A stretch of 14,036 bases of DNA from Pseudomonadota bacterium (GTDB lineage Bacteria; Pseudomonadota; Alphaproteobacteria; Ferrovibrionales; Ferrovibrionaceae), in NCBI GenBank assembly GCA_021793055.1, contig JAJYTL010000050.1:1-14036 (forward strand), read 5' to 3'. How positions within the stretch are numbered: position 1 is the stretch's first letter; every line of letters starts with the position of its first letter. Below, in pieces: positions 7,041-14,036 of this stretch. The translations under genes were made by a program, and so were the position numbers. Below the pieces are notes generated by a model, which did no database searches, had not been told where the DNA came from, and saw only the letters and a program-made list of their open reading frames with translations.

Positions 7041-8410
7041 CGCGACTGGTCGCCGTCTCCAATCGTGTGAATTTGGATGCGCCGGTCGAACGCACGGCCG
7101 GCGGGCTCGCGGTCGCGCTCGGCGATACGCTGGCGGCCAACAACGGCCTCTGGTTCGGCTGGTCGGGCGAGGTCAAGGATGGGGCCGGGCCGCCGGCGCG
7201 GGTGCGCGAGCAACGCGGCATCACCTATGCGGTGATTGACCTCAAGCCGGCCGATTACCAGAACTATTACAGCGGCTTCTCCAACAACGTGCTGTGGCCT
7301 CTGCTGCACTTCCGTCTCGGCCTTATCGAGTTTGAGCGCGCGGAATTCGAGGGTTACGTGCGGGTGAACCGGCTTTTTGCCGAAAGCCTCTTGCCGCTGC
7401 TGCGGCCGGACGATGCGATCTGGGTCCACGACTACCACCTCATCCCGCTTGGCGCCGAGTTGCGCCGCCTTGGCTTTCGCGGGCGAATAGGCTTCTTTCT
7501 CCACACCCCTTTGCCGCCGCCTGCTGTGCTCAAGGCGCTTCCAGTGCATCGGGCGCTGTTCGAGGCTTTTGGCGCCTACGACCTGGTGGGCTTTCAAACC
7601 GCCGAGGGCGTGACCGCCTTTTGCGATTACATGCGCGCGTCGGCAGGCGCCGAAATCGGCACCGACGGCGAAATCTCCGTCCTCGGCCGGCGTCTTCGCG
7701 TCGGCTCTTTTCCGGTCGGCATCGACGCCAAAGGCTTTGCCGAAACCGCGCGCAAGGCGGTGCAGAGCGCGCAGACCCGTCGTCTAAGGGAAAGCTTGGT
7801 GGGGCGGCGGCTGATCATCGGCGCCGACCGGTTGGATTACAGCAAGGGGCTAAGCCTGCGCTTCAAGGCGTTTCACCATCTTCTCGTCAATCACAAATCT
7901 TGGCGTCAGCGCGTCACCTACCTTCAGATCGCGGCGCCGTCGCGGATCGACGTCGCGCAATACCGGGAGATCCGCCGCGAGCTCGAACTGCAGGCGGGCC
8001 GCATGAATGGACGTTTTGCCGAATTCGACTGGGTTCCGTTGCGCTATTTGAACAAGAGCTATTCGCGCGGCACTTTGGCGGGATTCTTTCGCGCCTCCCA
8101 CGTCGGTTTCGTGACCCCGCTCCGCGATGGCATGAACCTGGTCGCCAAGGAATACGTCACCGCGCAAAATCCCGAGGACCCGGGTGTCCTCGTCGTGTCC
8201 GCCTTCGCCGGCGCTGCCGATCAGCTTGGCGGCGGCGCCTTGGTGGTCAATCCCTTTGACGTGGAAGGCGTCGCCGAGGCGCTGGATCAAGGCCTCACAA
8301 TGCCGTTCGAGGAGCGGCGCGAGCGCTGGCACGCAATGATGCGGGACATCGTTGAGCGCGACGTGACGTGGTGGAGCCGAACCTTCGTCGAGGCGCTGAC
8401 GAAGACATAA
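7037..8410 (+). CDS. otsA: Alpha,alpha-trehalose-phosphate synthase (OtsA, GT20)
   Basis: This 457-residue retaining glycosyltransferase joins UDP-glucose (or another NDP-glucose) to glucose 6-phosphate to give trehalose 6-phosphate. Active-site residues line up with E. coli OtsA: VSNR with Arg10, GGLAVAL at 22-28, GWSGEV at 41-46, Asp132 in WVHDYHL, His156 in FFLHTPLP, Arg265 and Lys270 in GADRLDYSKG, and Asp364 and Glu372 in RDGMNLVAKEY. It therefore looks fully active. GTG 7037 is preferred because MTRLVAVSNRV matches the usual OtsA N-terminus and the GTGA overlap with the otsB stop is a classic coupling arrangement. GTG 7028 would add three residues. OtsB and OtsA together form the standard two-step trehalose pathway for osmotic, desiccation and heat protection. 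Confidence 0.96.
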   Translation: MTRLVAVSNRVNLDAPVERTAGGLAVALGDTLAANNGLWFGWSGEVKDGAGPPARVREQRGITYAVIDLKPADYQNYYSGFSNNVLWPLLHFRLGLIEFERAEFEGYVRVNRLFAESLLPLLRPDDAIWVHDYHLIPLGAELRRLGFRGRIGFFLHTPLPPPAVLKALPVHRALFEAFGAYDLVGFQTAEGVTAFCDYMRASAGAEIGTDGEISVLGRRLRVGSFPVGIDAKGFAETARKAVQSAQTRRLRESLVGRRLIIGADRLDYSKGLSLRFKAFHHLLVNHKSWRQRVTYLQIAAPSRIDVAQYREIRRELELQAGRMNGRFAEFDWVPLRYLNKSYSRGTLAGFFRASHVGFVTPLRDGMNLVAKEYVTAQNPEDPGVLVVSAFAGAADQLGGGALVVNPFDVEGVAEALDQGLTMPFEERRERWHAMMRDIVERDVTWWSRTFVEALTKT

Positions 8411-8486
8411 GGACGCCGGCATCGGCTCGGATATGGTGAGCGTGCGCCGTGGAAGTGTGCCCTTGCGGGCCGTCATTTCAGGAATT

Positions 8487-8491
8487 GGGAG
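8487..8491 (+). promoter_or_regulatory. Ribosome binding site that decides the SDR start
   Basis: GGGAG lies 5 bases before ATG 8497. The alternative in-frame GTG 8449 would add 16 residues (beginning MEVCPCGPSF) that do not resemble an SDR N-terminus, so ATG 8497 is favoured. Confidence 0.5.
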
Positions 8492-8496
8492 ACGAG

Positions 8497-9306
8497 ATGG
8501 AACAATCGCCCTTTGCCAGACAACCCGCTCTCATAACCGGCGCCGCGTCCGGGATCGGGCGTGCGTGCGCGCTGCATCTGGCGGCCAAGGGCGCTCCGGT
8601 GGTGATCAACCACTTGCCGCACGAACAGGCCACGGTCGAGGCCATGGTGGCGGACATTGAGCAGGCCGGCGGCCGCGCGCTCGGCGTGGTTGCCGACGTT
8701 TCGAACGAGGAGCAGGTGACGGAGATGTTCGCCAAGGCAGTTGCCGCTTTCGGCACCGTCTACATCCTGGTCAACAATGCCGGGATTCAAAAAGACGCTG
8801 AATTCGCTGAGATGTCGGTGGCCGACTGGCAGCGGGTTCTCGACGTCAACCTCACGGGACAGTTTCTCTGCGCGCGGGCGGCGGCGCGGGAGTTCCGGCG
8901 CCGCGGCGTGAAGCCCGAGATTTCCCCGGCGGCGGGCAAGATCATCTGCATGAGCTCGGTGCATCAGGTTATTCCCTGGGCCGGCCATGCCAATTACGCC
9001 GCGACCAAAGGAGGTATTCATATGTTGATGGCAACGCTGGCGCAGGAACTCGCACCCGCGCGCATCCGGGTCAACGCAGTCCTGCCGGGGGCGATCCGCA
9101 CGCCGATCAACCGGCCGGCGTGGGATACGTCGGAGGCCTTGAACGATCTGCTGCGCCTCATTCCCTATGGCCGCATCGGCGAGCCCGAGGATATCGCCAA
9201 GGCGGTGGGCTGGCTGGCGTCGGACGACTCCGATTATGTCAACGGCGCGAATCTTGCGGTCGATGGCGGGATGTTGCTCTATCCGGGGTTTGCCGGACAT
9301 GGCTGA
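8497..9306 (+). CDS. Short-chain dehydrogenase/reductase, glucose 1-dehydrogenase-like
   Basis: This 269-residue classical SDR has the cofactor motif TGAASGIG (14-21), NNAG (93-96), Asn118, and the catalytic set Ser154, Tyr167 and Lys171. The stretch MSSVHQVIPW...NYAATKGG, the later PGAIRTPIN, and the C-terminus VDGGMLLYPGF closely resemble Bacillus glucose 1-dehydrogenase, which oxidises beta-D-glucose to gluconolactone with NAD(P)+. The C-terminal similarity is specific enough to favour glucose or a similar sugar, but SDR substrate prediction is unreliable. A loop at about 135-147 is longer than in the Bacillus enzymes. It lies 86 bases after otsA and overlaps the GH15 gene by 8 bases, so it probably belongs to the trehalose operon and could act on glucose released from trehalose. 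Confidence 0.85.
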   Translation: MEQSPFARQPALITGAASGIGRACALHLAAKGAPVVINHLPHEQATVEAMVADIEQAGGRALGVVADVSNEEQVTEMFAKAVAAFGTVYILVNNAGIQKDAEFAEMSVADWQRVLDVNLTGQFLCARAAAREFRRRGVKPEISPAAGKIICMSSVHQVIPWAGHANYAATKGGIHMLMATLAQELAPARIRVNAVLPGAIRTPINRPAWDTSEALNDLLRLIPYGRIGEPEDIAKAVGWLASDDSDYVNGANLAVDGGMLLYPGFAGHG

Positions 9307-11155
9307 GGGCGAGGGCGTGAATGTGGGCAAGCTGTCCGGCAGCTCGTCCGCGCCGGCTTATCAGAGCCCGCCGATCGAGGACTACGCGCTGATCGGCAAC
9401 ACCCACACGGCGGCGCTGGTGAGCCGCGCGGGTTCGATCGACTGGCTGTGCTTCCCTCGTTTCGACGGCCCGGCTTGTTTTGCGGCGCTGCTCGGCAATC
9501 GAGACCACGGGCACTGGACGTTGGCGCCGGAGGGCGAGGTCACGGCGGTTCGGCGGCGCTATCGCAAGGACTCCCTTGTCCTCGAGACCGATATCATCAC
9601 CGCGAGCGGCGCGGTGCGGATCGTCGATTTCATGCCCTATCCGGAAGAAGAGGGCAGCCTCGATGTGGTGCGCATCGTGCAAGGCCTGCGCGGACGGGTC
9701 GCGATGCGGATGGAGTTCGTTCTTCGCTTCGATTACGGGCGCTCCATTCCTTGGGTGCGGCGCTATGATTTCGGTCTGCGCGCGGTGGCAGGTCCCGATG
9801 CGGTGCGGTTCCAAAGTCCGGTCAATCTTCGCAGCGAGAAGTTTCGCACCGTCTCTCGGTTTTCCGTCGAAGCGGGGCAGAAGGTGCCGTTCGTCCTCAC
9901 CTGGTATCCCTCGCACAAGGCGGAACCGCGCGAGCGGGACGCCGAGGCGCTTCTCGACAATACCGATTCCTGGTGGCATAAATGGATTTCGCAGTCGACC
10001 TATCAAGGCGAGTGGCAGGACGAAGTCCACCGCTCGCTGATCACCCTGAAGGCGCTGACCTATAGCCCGACCGGCGGCATCGTCGCCGCAGCTACCACCT
10101 CATTGCCGGAATTCGTTGGTGGCGTGCGCAATTGGGACTATCGCTATTGCTGGCTTCGGGATTCGACCTTCACGCTCTACGCCCTGCTCATCAATGGATT
10201 CCGCGCCGAGGCGGAGGCTTGGCGCGAATGGCTGCTCCGCGCCGTGGCCGGCCACCCGCGGGACGTGCAGATCATGTATACGCTTTCCGGCGAGCGGCGG
10301 CTGAGCGAAGCGGAGTTGCCCTGGCTTCCCGGTTATGCCGGCAGCCAACCGGTGCGAGTCGGAAACGCCGCCTACGAGCAGCGGCAGCTCGACATTTTCG
10401 GCGAGATCTTCGATTCATTCCACACCTGCCGCAAATACGTCCTCGAGGAAAGCGAGGATCATTGGCAGGTACAGAAGGTGCTTCTGGACTTCCTCGAATC
10501 GCGCTGGCAGGAGCCGGACGAGGGCATCTGGGAGGTGCGCGGCCCCGAGCAGCATTTCACTTATTCGAAAGTGATGGCCTGGGTGGCGGCGGATCGCGCC
10601 ATCAAGGCGGTCGAGCAATTCGATTACGACGGGCCGGTGGAGCAGTGGCAGCGGCTTCGCGATGCGATCCACGCCGACGTGTGCGACAAGGCCTTCGACG
10701 CCAAGCGGGGCTGTTTCGTCCAGGCTTACGATTCGAAGCGGCTGGACGCGTCGCTGCTGATGATGCCCATGGTCGGCTTCCTGCCGGCGACCGATCCCCG
10801 CGTCGTCGCGACGGTCGAGGCGATCGAGAAGGAACTGCTCTCGGACGGCCTGGTGCTGCGATATACGCCGGAGACCGGGCTCGATGGCTTGCCGGCGGGC
10901 GAGGGCACCTTCCTTGCCTGCAGCTTCTGGCTCGCCGACAATTACGCCATGATGGGCCGCAAGGCCAAGGCGCGGGAAATGTTCATGCGTCTGCTCGAAA
11001 TCCGCAACGACGTCGGCCTGTTGGCCGAGGAATACGATCCCAAGGCGCGTCGTCAGTTGGGCAACTTCCCGCAGGCCTTCTCCCACATCGGCATTATCAA
11101 CACCGCCCACAACCTGACCTCGACCAGCGGTCCCGCGAAGCGGCGTGCCGGCTGA
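9299..11155 (+). CDS. Glycoside hydrolase family 15 enzyme (trehalase/glucoamylase-like)
   Basis: This 618-residue protein has the two-part layout of bacterial and archaeal GH15 enzymes. An N-terminal beta-sandwich (about 25-230) begins IEDYALIGNTHTAALVSR and includes GSIDWLCFPRFD. A catalytic (alpha/alpha)6 barrel (about 240-605) contains GGVRNWDYRYCWLRD at 274-288. The likely general acid is Glu412 in GIWEVRG and the general base is in AEEYDP (Glu577/578), both present. Family members release glucose from alpha-glucosides by inversion, and several bacterial ones are trehalases. Position next to otsBA favours trehalose, but maltodextrin or isomalto-oligosaccharide substrates remain possible. 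No signal peptide is visible, so it should act in the cytoplasm. ATG 9299 overlaps the SDR end by 8 bases; GTG 9317, with GAGGG 7 bases upstream, is an alternative start. Confidence 0.9.
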   Translation: MAEGEGVNVGKLSGSSSAPAYQSPPIEDYALIGNTHTAALVSRAGSIDWLCFPRFDGPACFAALLGNRDHGHWTLAPEGEVTAVRRRYRKDSLVLETDIITASGAVRIVDFMPYPEEEGSLDVVRIVQGLRGRVAMRMEFVLRFDYGRSIPWVRRYDFGLRAVAGPDAVRFQSPVNLRSEKFRTVSRFSVEAGQKVPFVLTWYPSHKAEPRERDAEALLDNTDSWWHKWISQSTYQGEWQDEVHRSLITLKALTYSPTGGIVAAATTSLPEFVGGVRNWDYRYCWLRDSTFTLYALLINGFRAEAEAWREWLLRAVAGHPRDVQIMYTLSGERRLSEAELPWLPGYAGSQPVRVGNAAYEQRQLDIFGEIFDSFHTCRKYVLEESEDHWQVQKVLLDFLESRWQEPDEGIWEVRGPEQHFTYSKVMAWVAADRAIKAVEQFDYDGPVEQWQRLRDAIHADVCDKAFDAKRGCFVQAYDSKRLDASLLMMPMVGFLPATDPRVVATVEAIEKELLSDGLVLRYTPETGLDGLPAGEGTFLACSFWLADNYAMMGRKAKAREMFMRLLEIRNDVGLLAEEYDPKARRQLGNFPQAFSHIGIINTAHNLTSTSGPAKRRAG

Positions 11156-11173
11156 TTTGAGGGGAAAGGCGCG

Positions 11174-12967
11174 TCAGCAGGCGGCCGCCGGCGCCGGCAT
11201 TGTTGCGGTTGCCGGTGCGCCGGCGCGCTTGCCGCTTTCTCGCTTCAACCCGGCGAGGCCGACAAAGAATCGCGCGGCGTTGCGGCCGAGCGTCCGGGTG
11301 CGGTAGCCGCCCTCCTGAATGATCGCGGTCGGATAGCTCTCCGCCGCGATCATGGCGCCGATCTGCTCGAAATCCTCGCCGCGGTTCTCCCAGCTTCCCG
11401 TCGGATCGCCCTTGGCGGTATCGAAGCCCATCGCCAGCACAAGGAAGCGGGGCCGGAATTTCCGGATGCGCGCAAGGGCGATGGCGAGCGTCCGGCGATA
11501 GGCTTCCGGCGCCGTCTGCTCGGGCAGGGGAAAGTTCAAATTATAGCCAAGACCCGACCCCGCGCCGCGCTCGCTAGCGAAGCCGCTGAAATAAGGGTAG
11601 GCCACGCTCGGGTGTCCGTGGATCGAGACGGTGAGGACATCGGCCCGTTCGTAGAAAATTTCCTGCGTGCCGTTGCCGTGGTGATAGTCGATGTCGAGCA
11701 CGGCGACCGGGCCATAGCGGCTGAGATAATGGGCGGCGATCGCTGCATTGTTGAAGTAGCAGAAGCCGCCAAAGGCGCTCCGCTCGGCATGATGGCCCGG
11801 TGGGCGGATCAGGGCATAGGCGAAGCGGTTGCCGGCGAGAACCCGCTCGGCGGCAGTCAGCGCGCAGTCGACCGCGCGCCGCGCCGCGGCGTAGACGTTG
11901 GCGTTCAGGGGCGTGAAGGTGTCGATGCAGTAATAACCGGCACGGAGCGGCAGATCGCGTGGCGGATGCGAGCGATTGCGGATCGGAAAGACGTAAGGGT
12001 AGACCGAGGGCCCGGCGCCAATCTTGGCGCAGGTTTTGCGCAGGTAGTCGACAAAATTCCGATCGTGCACCGCATAGACCCAGGCGCGCGAGAAATGCTC
12101 GGGCGCGATGCGTTCGAAGAGATCGAGGCGCTCGATCTCCTGCGCGATGAGGCGGACGCGCACCGGCGCTTCCACGTAGCCGCGTTCGTGGACATGGTGG
12201 ATTTCGTGCCGGTCGTTGATGACCAGCGGGATGCGCGCGATCGCTGGCGCCAGGGGCTGCACCGCCGCGGCGCCGGCCGGGATATAGCGCGGCGGCCTGA
12301 GTTGGATCGGATCGTCGGTGAAGGAATTCACCACCGTCTCGATATAGCCGGGCGGGCAAATGGCGGCGTATTTCCGTTCCAGAATGGCACGCGCGATGGC
12401 GCGGACCCGGTCGCGGCCGGGCGGCGCGCCGCCCAGGGGATCGAGCACGAGATAGGGCGGATTGTCGTCGTCCGGCTTCAGCGGCGTTTCGTAGGCGCAG
12501 TGGGCGATGGGGCGGGCGCCGAAGCGTTCGTAAAAGCGGAGCCGGCGCGCATTGGCGCGGCGGACCGACGGATCGCGGCTCAAGGCCGGATCGTCGGGAA
12601 GGCATTCGAAGAACAGCCCGATGGCGTCCATTTTTCGCGCTTCGTCGCAGACGCGCTCGTAAAGGGCGCCGCCGATTCCGCTGCCGGTCCGGGTCGCCGC
12701 CGCGGCAAGATAATCGAGGAAGCAGAAACGGAGATCGGCATCGTGGAGGAGGACGGCGCAACCGCGCAGCCGCCCGCCGGCGCCCTCCCCGACATAGAGA
12801 ATGGTGCGGAATCCGCGCTGGAAGGGCTGCGCGATGCGCTTCGGCAAGGTCTCGAAATCGCGGGCCGGGGCATAGGGGAACCATGTCGCGAGCAGTTCCC
12901 CGACCTGCCGGAGGGCGAGCGCGTTGGCCTCGCTTTCCGTATCCCATATCCGGCGAATCCTGAACAT
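11174..12967 (-). CDS. Fusion of a GNAT acetyltransferase and a class II HDAC/acetylpolyamine amidohydrolase
   Basis: One 597-residue reading frame holds two opposite activities. Residues 1 to about 170 look like a GNAT N-acetyltransferase, with acetyl-CoA motif RTGSGIGG (93-100) and the C-terminal helix/strand ANARRLRFYERFGARPI (139-154). After a linker, residues about 245-575 form a zinc deacetylase. It shows YYCIDTFTP (345-353, as in acetylpolyamine amidohydrolases), RPPGHH with tandem His392/393, DIDYHHGNGTQ with zinc ligands Asp427 and His429, third ligand Asp516 in GFD, and catalytic Tyr555 in EGGY. All catalytic residues are kept. Likely substrates are acetylated polyamines, other small acyl-amines or protein lysines. 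The last ~20 residues are Ala/Pro/Thr-rich and coincide with a DNA hairpin. ATG 12967 has a good CAGAGGTG site upstream (12972-12979). The gene converges on the GH15 gene with an 18-base gap. Confidence 0.9.
   Translation of the reverse strand: MFRIRRIWDTESEANALALRQVGELLATWFPYAPARDFETLPKRIAQPFQRGFRTILYVGEGAGGRLRGCAVLLHDADLRFCFLDYLAAAATRTGSGIGGALYERVCDEARKMDAIGLFFECLPDDPALSRDPSVRRANARRLRFYERFGARPIAHCAYETPLKPDDDNPPYLVLDPLGGAPPGRDRVRAIARAILERKYAAICPPGYIETVVNSFTDDPIQLRPPRYIPAGAAAVQPLAPAIARIPLVINDRHEIHHVHERGYVEAPVRVRLIAQEIERLDLFERIAPEHFSRAWVYAVHDRNFVDYLRKTCAKIGAGPSVYPYVFPIRNRSHPPRDLPLRAGYYCIDTFTPLNANVYAAARRAVDCALTAAERVLAGNRFAYALIRPPGHHAERSAFGGFCYFNNAAIAAHYLSRYGPVAVLDIDYHHGNGTQEIFYERADVLTVSIHGHPSVAYPYFSGFASERGAGSGLGYNLNFPLPEQTAPEAYRRTLAIALARIRKFRPRFLVLAMGFDTAKGDPTGSWENRGEDFEQIGAMIAAESYPTAIIQEGGYRTRTLGRNAARFFVGLAGLKRESGKRAGAPATATMPAPAAAC
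11186..11225. repeat. Strong imperfect inverted repeat at the convergent gene ends
   Basis: CGCCGGCGC-CGGCA (11186-11199) pairs with TGCCG-GT-GCGCCGGCG (11210-11225), giving 14 base pairs with one 2-base bulge and a 10-base loop. It lies 31 bases past the GH15 stop and inside the last codons of the GNAT-HDAC gene. It could end or stabilise the operon transcript. No T-run follows on the plus strand, so it is not a canonical rho-independent terminator. Its position in the coding tail explains the Ala/Pro-rich C-terminus of the fusion protein. Confidence 0.45.
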
Positions 12968-13343
12968 TGCGCACCTCTGGCTGGCGGTTCGGACGGCCGG
13001 GGGGCCGCGGATCGCGAGCTATTTTCCGCCGATAGCGCCGTGGTCGCAACCGCCACGACCGCCGATCTTGCGGCCGCCCCGGGGGCCGGATCGAGGCGAC
13101 CGGTCCCCCCTCCTTTCCGCTGCCTGTTGCACAATCGGCCGCGAGACATTAAGACAGGCGCTGGGGTACCTCTTTCTCCGAACCGCGTGAATCCACCTTT
13201 CATCCGGTCGATGGGCCATTTCCGATACCCGACCGGCCGCTGTCAGAGGCTCGCGTGCGGTATCGCCCCAGCGGTCCAGGACGCGGCGGGTCTTGCCTGG
13301 GCCGGCCGTGCCGTGCAATTTCCTGCCAAAGGCTGACAAGTCC
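12968..13343. other. Divergent intergenic region between the GNAT-HDAC and CLC genes
   Basis: This 376-base region separates two genes transcribed away from each other and so should hold both promoters. On the minus strand the GNAT-HDAC ribosome binding site lies at 12972-12979, and a CGGCC-GGGG-GGCCG hairpin (12994-13007) sits in its expected leader. A pyrimidine-rich run lies at about 13104-13119. GCCTGT (13122-13127) and ACAGGC (13154-13159) form a 6-base inverted repeat. I found no convincing small gene, RNA gene or mobile element here. Open frames crossing it have no recognisable protein content. Confidence 0.5.
13127..13155 (+). promoter_or_regulatory. Possible weak promoter for the CLC gene
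   Basis: TTGCAC (13127-13132) and TAAGAC (13150-13155) are 17 bases apart. Each matches the sigma70 consensus at only 3 of 6 positions. The spacing and the position in a divergent region are the main support. The inverted repeat GCCTGT/ACAGGC brackets the pair and could be an operator. Confidence 0.2.
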
Positions 13344-14036
13344 GTGAATAAGCCTATCTCTGAGAGATTGAAGCAGACCGCCCGGCGTCTGGTGCCGTCG
13401 CCGGTCTGGCACCAGCGCCTGCTTTTCTGGTTGAGCGCGATCGTCGTCGGTTCCGTCTCCGTTGGCTTCGGGGCAGGCGTTGATTGGTCGATCCGATTGT
13501 TCAGGACCATCACGACGCCGCATCCGCTCGTTGTCTTCGCGCTATGCCCGATCGGCCTTGCGACGGTGGTCTTCGTCACCCGGCGGGTGTTTCCGGGCGC
13601 CCAGGGCAGCGGAATTCCGCAGGCCATGGCCGCGCTGCACATGCAGAAGCTCGAGAACATCGACTCTGTGCTGTCTTGGCGTATTGCGATCGGCAAGGTC
13701 TTCCTGACCTTGGTCGGGTTTGTCTGCGGCGCCTCGATCGGCAAGGAAGGCCCGACGGTTCAGATCGGCTGCAGCGTGATGAACGGGCTGGGCCGGCTCG
13801 GCCTGAAACCGAACCACGACCTCGTGCATTTTCTCGTGCTCGCGGGCGGCGCCGCCGGTATCGCCAGCGCCTTCAATACGCCGATCGCCGGCGCCATCTT
13901 CGCGATCGAGGAGATGGCGCATTTTCACACCAGTCCGCGCACTGGTCTCCTGCTTCTGACGGCGACGGCCTTAAGTGGCGTTACCATGCTGGTGATCGCC
14001 GGTGACTACAATTATTTCGGCAGCGTGCATACCACG
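13344..14036 (+). CDS. CLC-type chloride channel or H+/Cl- exchanger, N-terminal part (runs off window)
   Basis: The frame starting at GTG 13344 stays open to the end of the window, giving 231 residues. It has the three N-terminal anion-pathway signatures of CLC proteins: GSGIPQ at 88-93, GKEGP at 133-137 with the gating Glu135, and AFNTPIAGAIFAIEEM at 176-191. These correspond to GSGIP, GREGP with Glu148, and the E202/E203 region of E. coli ClcA. Keeping both glutamates is compatible with an H+/Cl- exchanger as well as a channel. Several hydrophobic segments are visible from residue 26 onward. Full-length relatives have about 430-600 residues, some with C-terminal CBS domains, so most of the protein lies outside. 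The ribosome binding site is weak, and GTG 13308 (12 residues earlier) is an alternative start. Confidence 0.93.
   Translation, partial: MNKPISERLKQTARRLVPSPVWHQRLLFWLSAIVVGSVSVGFGAGVDWSIRLFRTITTPHPLVVFALCPIGLATVVFVTRRVFPGAQGSGIPQAMAALHMQKLENIDSVLSWRIAIGKVFLTLVGFVCGASIGKEGPTVQIGCSVMNGLGRLGLKPNHDLVHFLVLAGGAAGIASAFNTPIAGAIFAIEEMAHFHTSPRTGLLLLTATALSGVTMLVIAGDYNYFGSVHTT

Noticed and set aside
11612..13336. A very long open frame (574 codons) on the plus strand opposite the GNAT-HDAC gene
   Set aside because: It is antisense to a gene with two clearly recognisable domains, its translation has no known motif, and long antisense frames are expected in GC-rich DNA.
13019..13744. A 241-codon minus-strand frame across the divergent intergenic region and the CLC start
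   Set aside because: It overlaps the CLC coding region, whose motifs are unambiguous, and its own translation shows no family signature.
1..14036. Mobile elements, CRISPR arrays, tRNA or rRNA genes
   Set aside because: No transposase, integrase, regularly spaced repeats, cloverleaf-like or rRNA-like sequence was seen on reading both strands.

Overview
The window is GC-rich, tightly packed DNA with short gaps, frequent small gene overlaps and GTG starts. The gene set (Mo-hydroxylase with CoxG, MHS-family transporter, OtsBA with a GH15 enzyme, class II HDAC-like amidohydrolase, CLC channel) suggests an alphaproteobacterium, probably a soil or plant-associated Rhizobiales or Rhodospirillales relative. 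This placement is inference from protein style and gene order. No rRNA, tRNA, CRISPR array, insertion sequence or phage gene was recognised.

Region 1 (1-5956, plus strand): the last 45 codons of a probable GntR/FCD regulator, then coxG-like, coxM-like, coxS-like and coxL-like genes encoding an aerobic molybdenum hydroxylase of the xanthine oxidase family, then an MHS-type MFS transporter. The large subunit carries VRGAGR where true CO dehydrogenases carry a Cys-containing loop, so the enzyme probably hydroxylates an unknown organic substrate. The regulator may sense that substrate and the transporter may import it. A CoxG-like protein with a membrane-tethering tail may link the enzyme to membrane quinone.

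Region 2 (5957-11155, plus strand): a leader with a sigma70-like promoter and competing hairpins, then otsB, otsA, a glucose-1-dehydrogenase-like SDR and a GH15 trehalase/glucoamylase-like enzyme. The order suggests one operon that makes trehalose (OtsA, OtsB), may split it or a related alpha-glucoside to glucose (GH15), and may oxidise the glucose to gluconolactone (SDR).

Region 3 (11156-14036): a minus-strand gene converges on the GH15 gene and encodes one polypeptide with an N-terminal GNAT acetyltransferase and a C-terminal HDAC/acetylpolyamine amidohydrolase with its zinc and catalytic residues intact. A strong imperfect hairpin covers its last codons. After a 376-base divergent intergenic region, a CLC-type chloride channel gene starts on the plus strand and runs off the window end.

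The most unusual element is the GNAT-HDAC fusion, which joins opposite acetylation chemistries in one chain. Next are the complete trehalose make-and-break cluster with a glucose dehydrogenase, and the attenuator-like leader in front of it.
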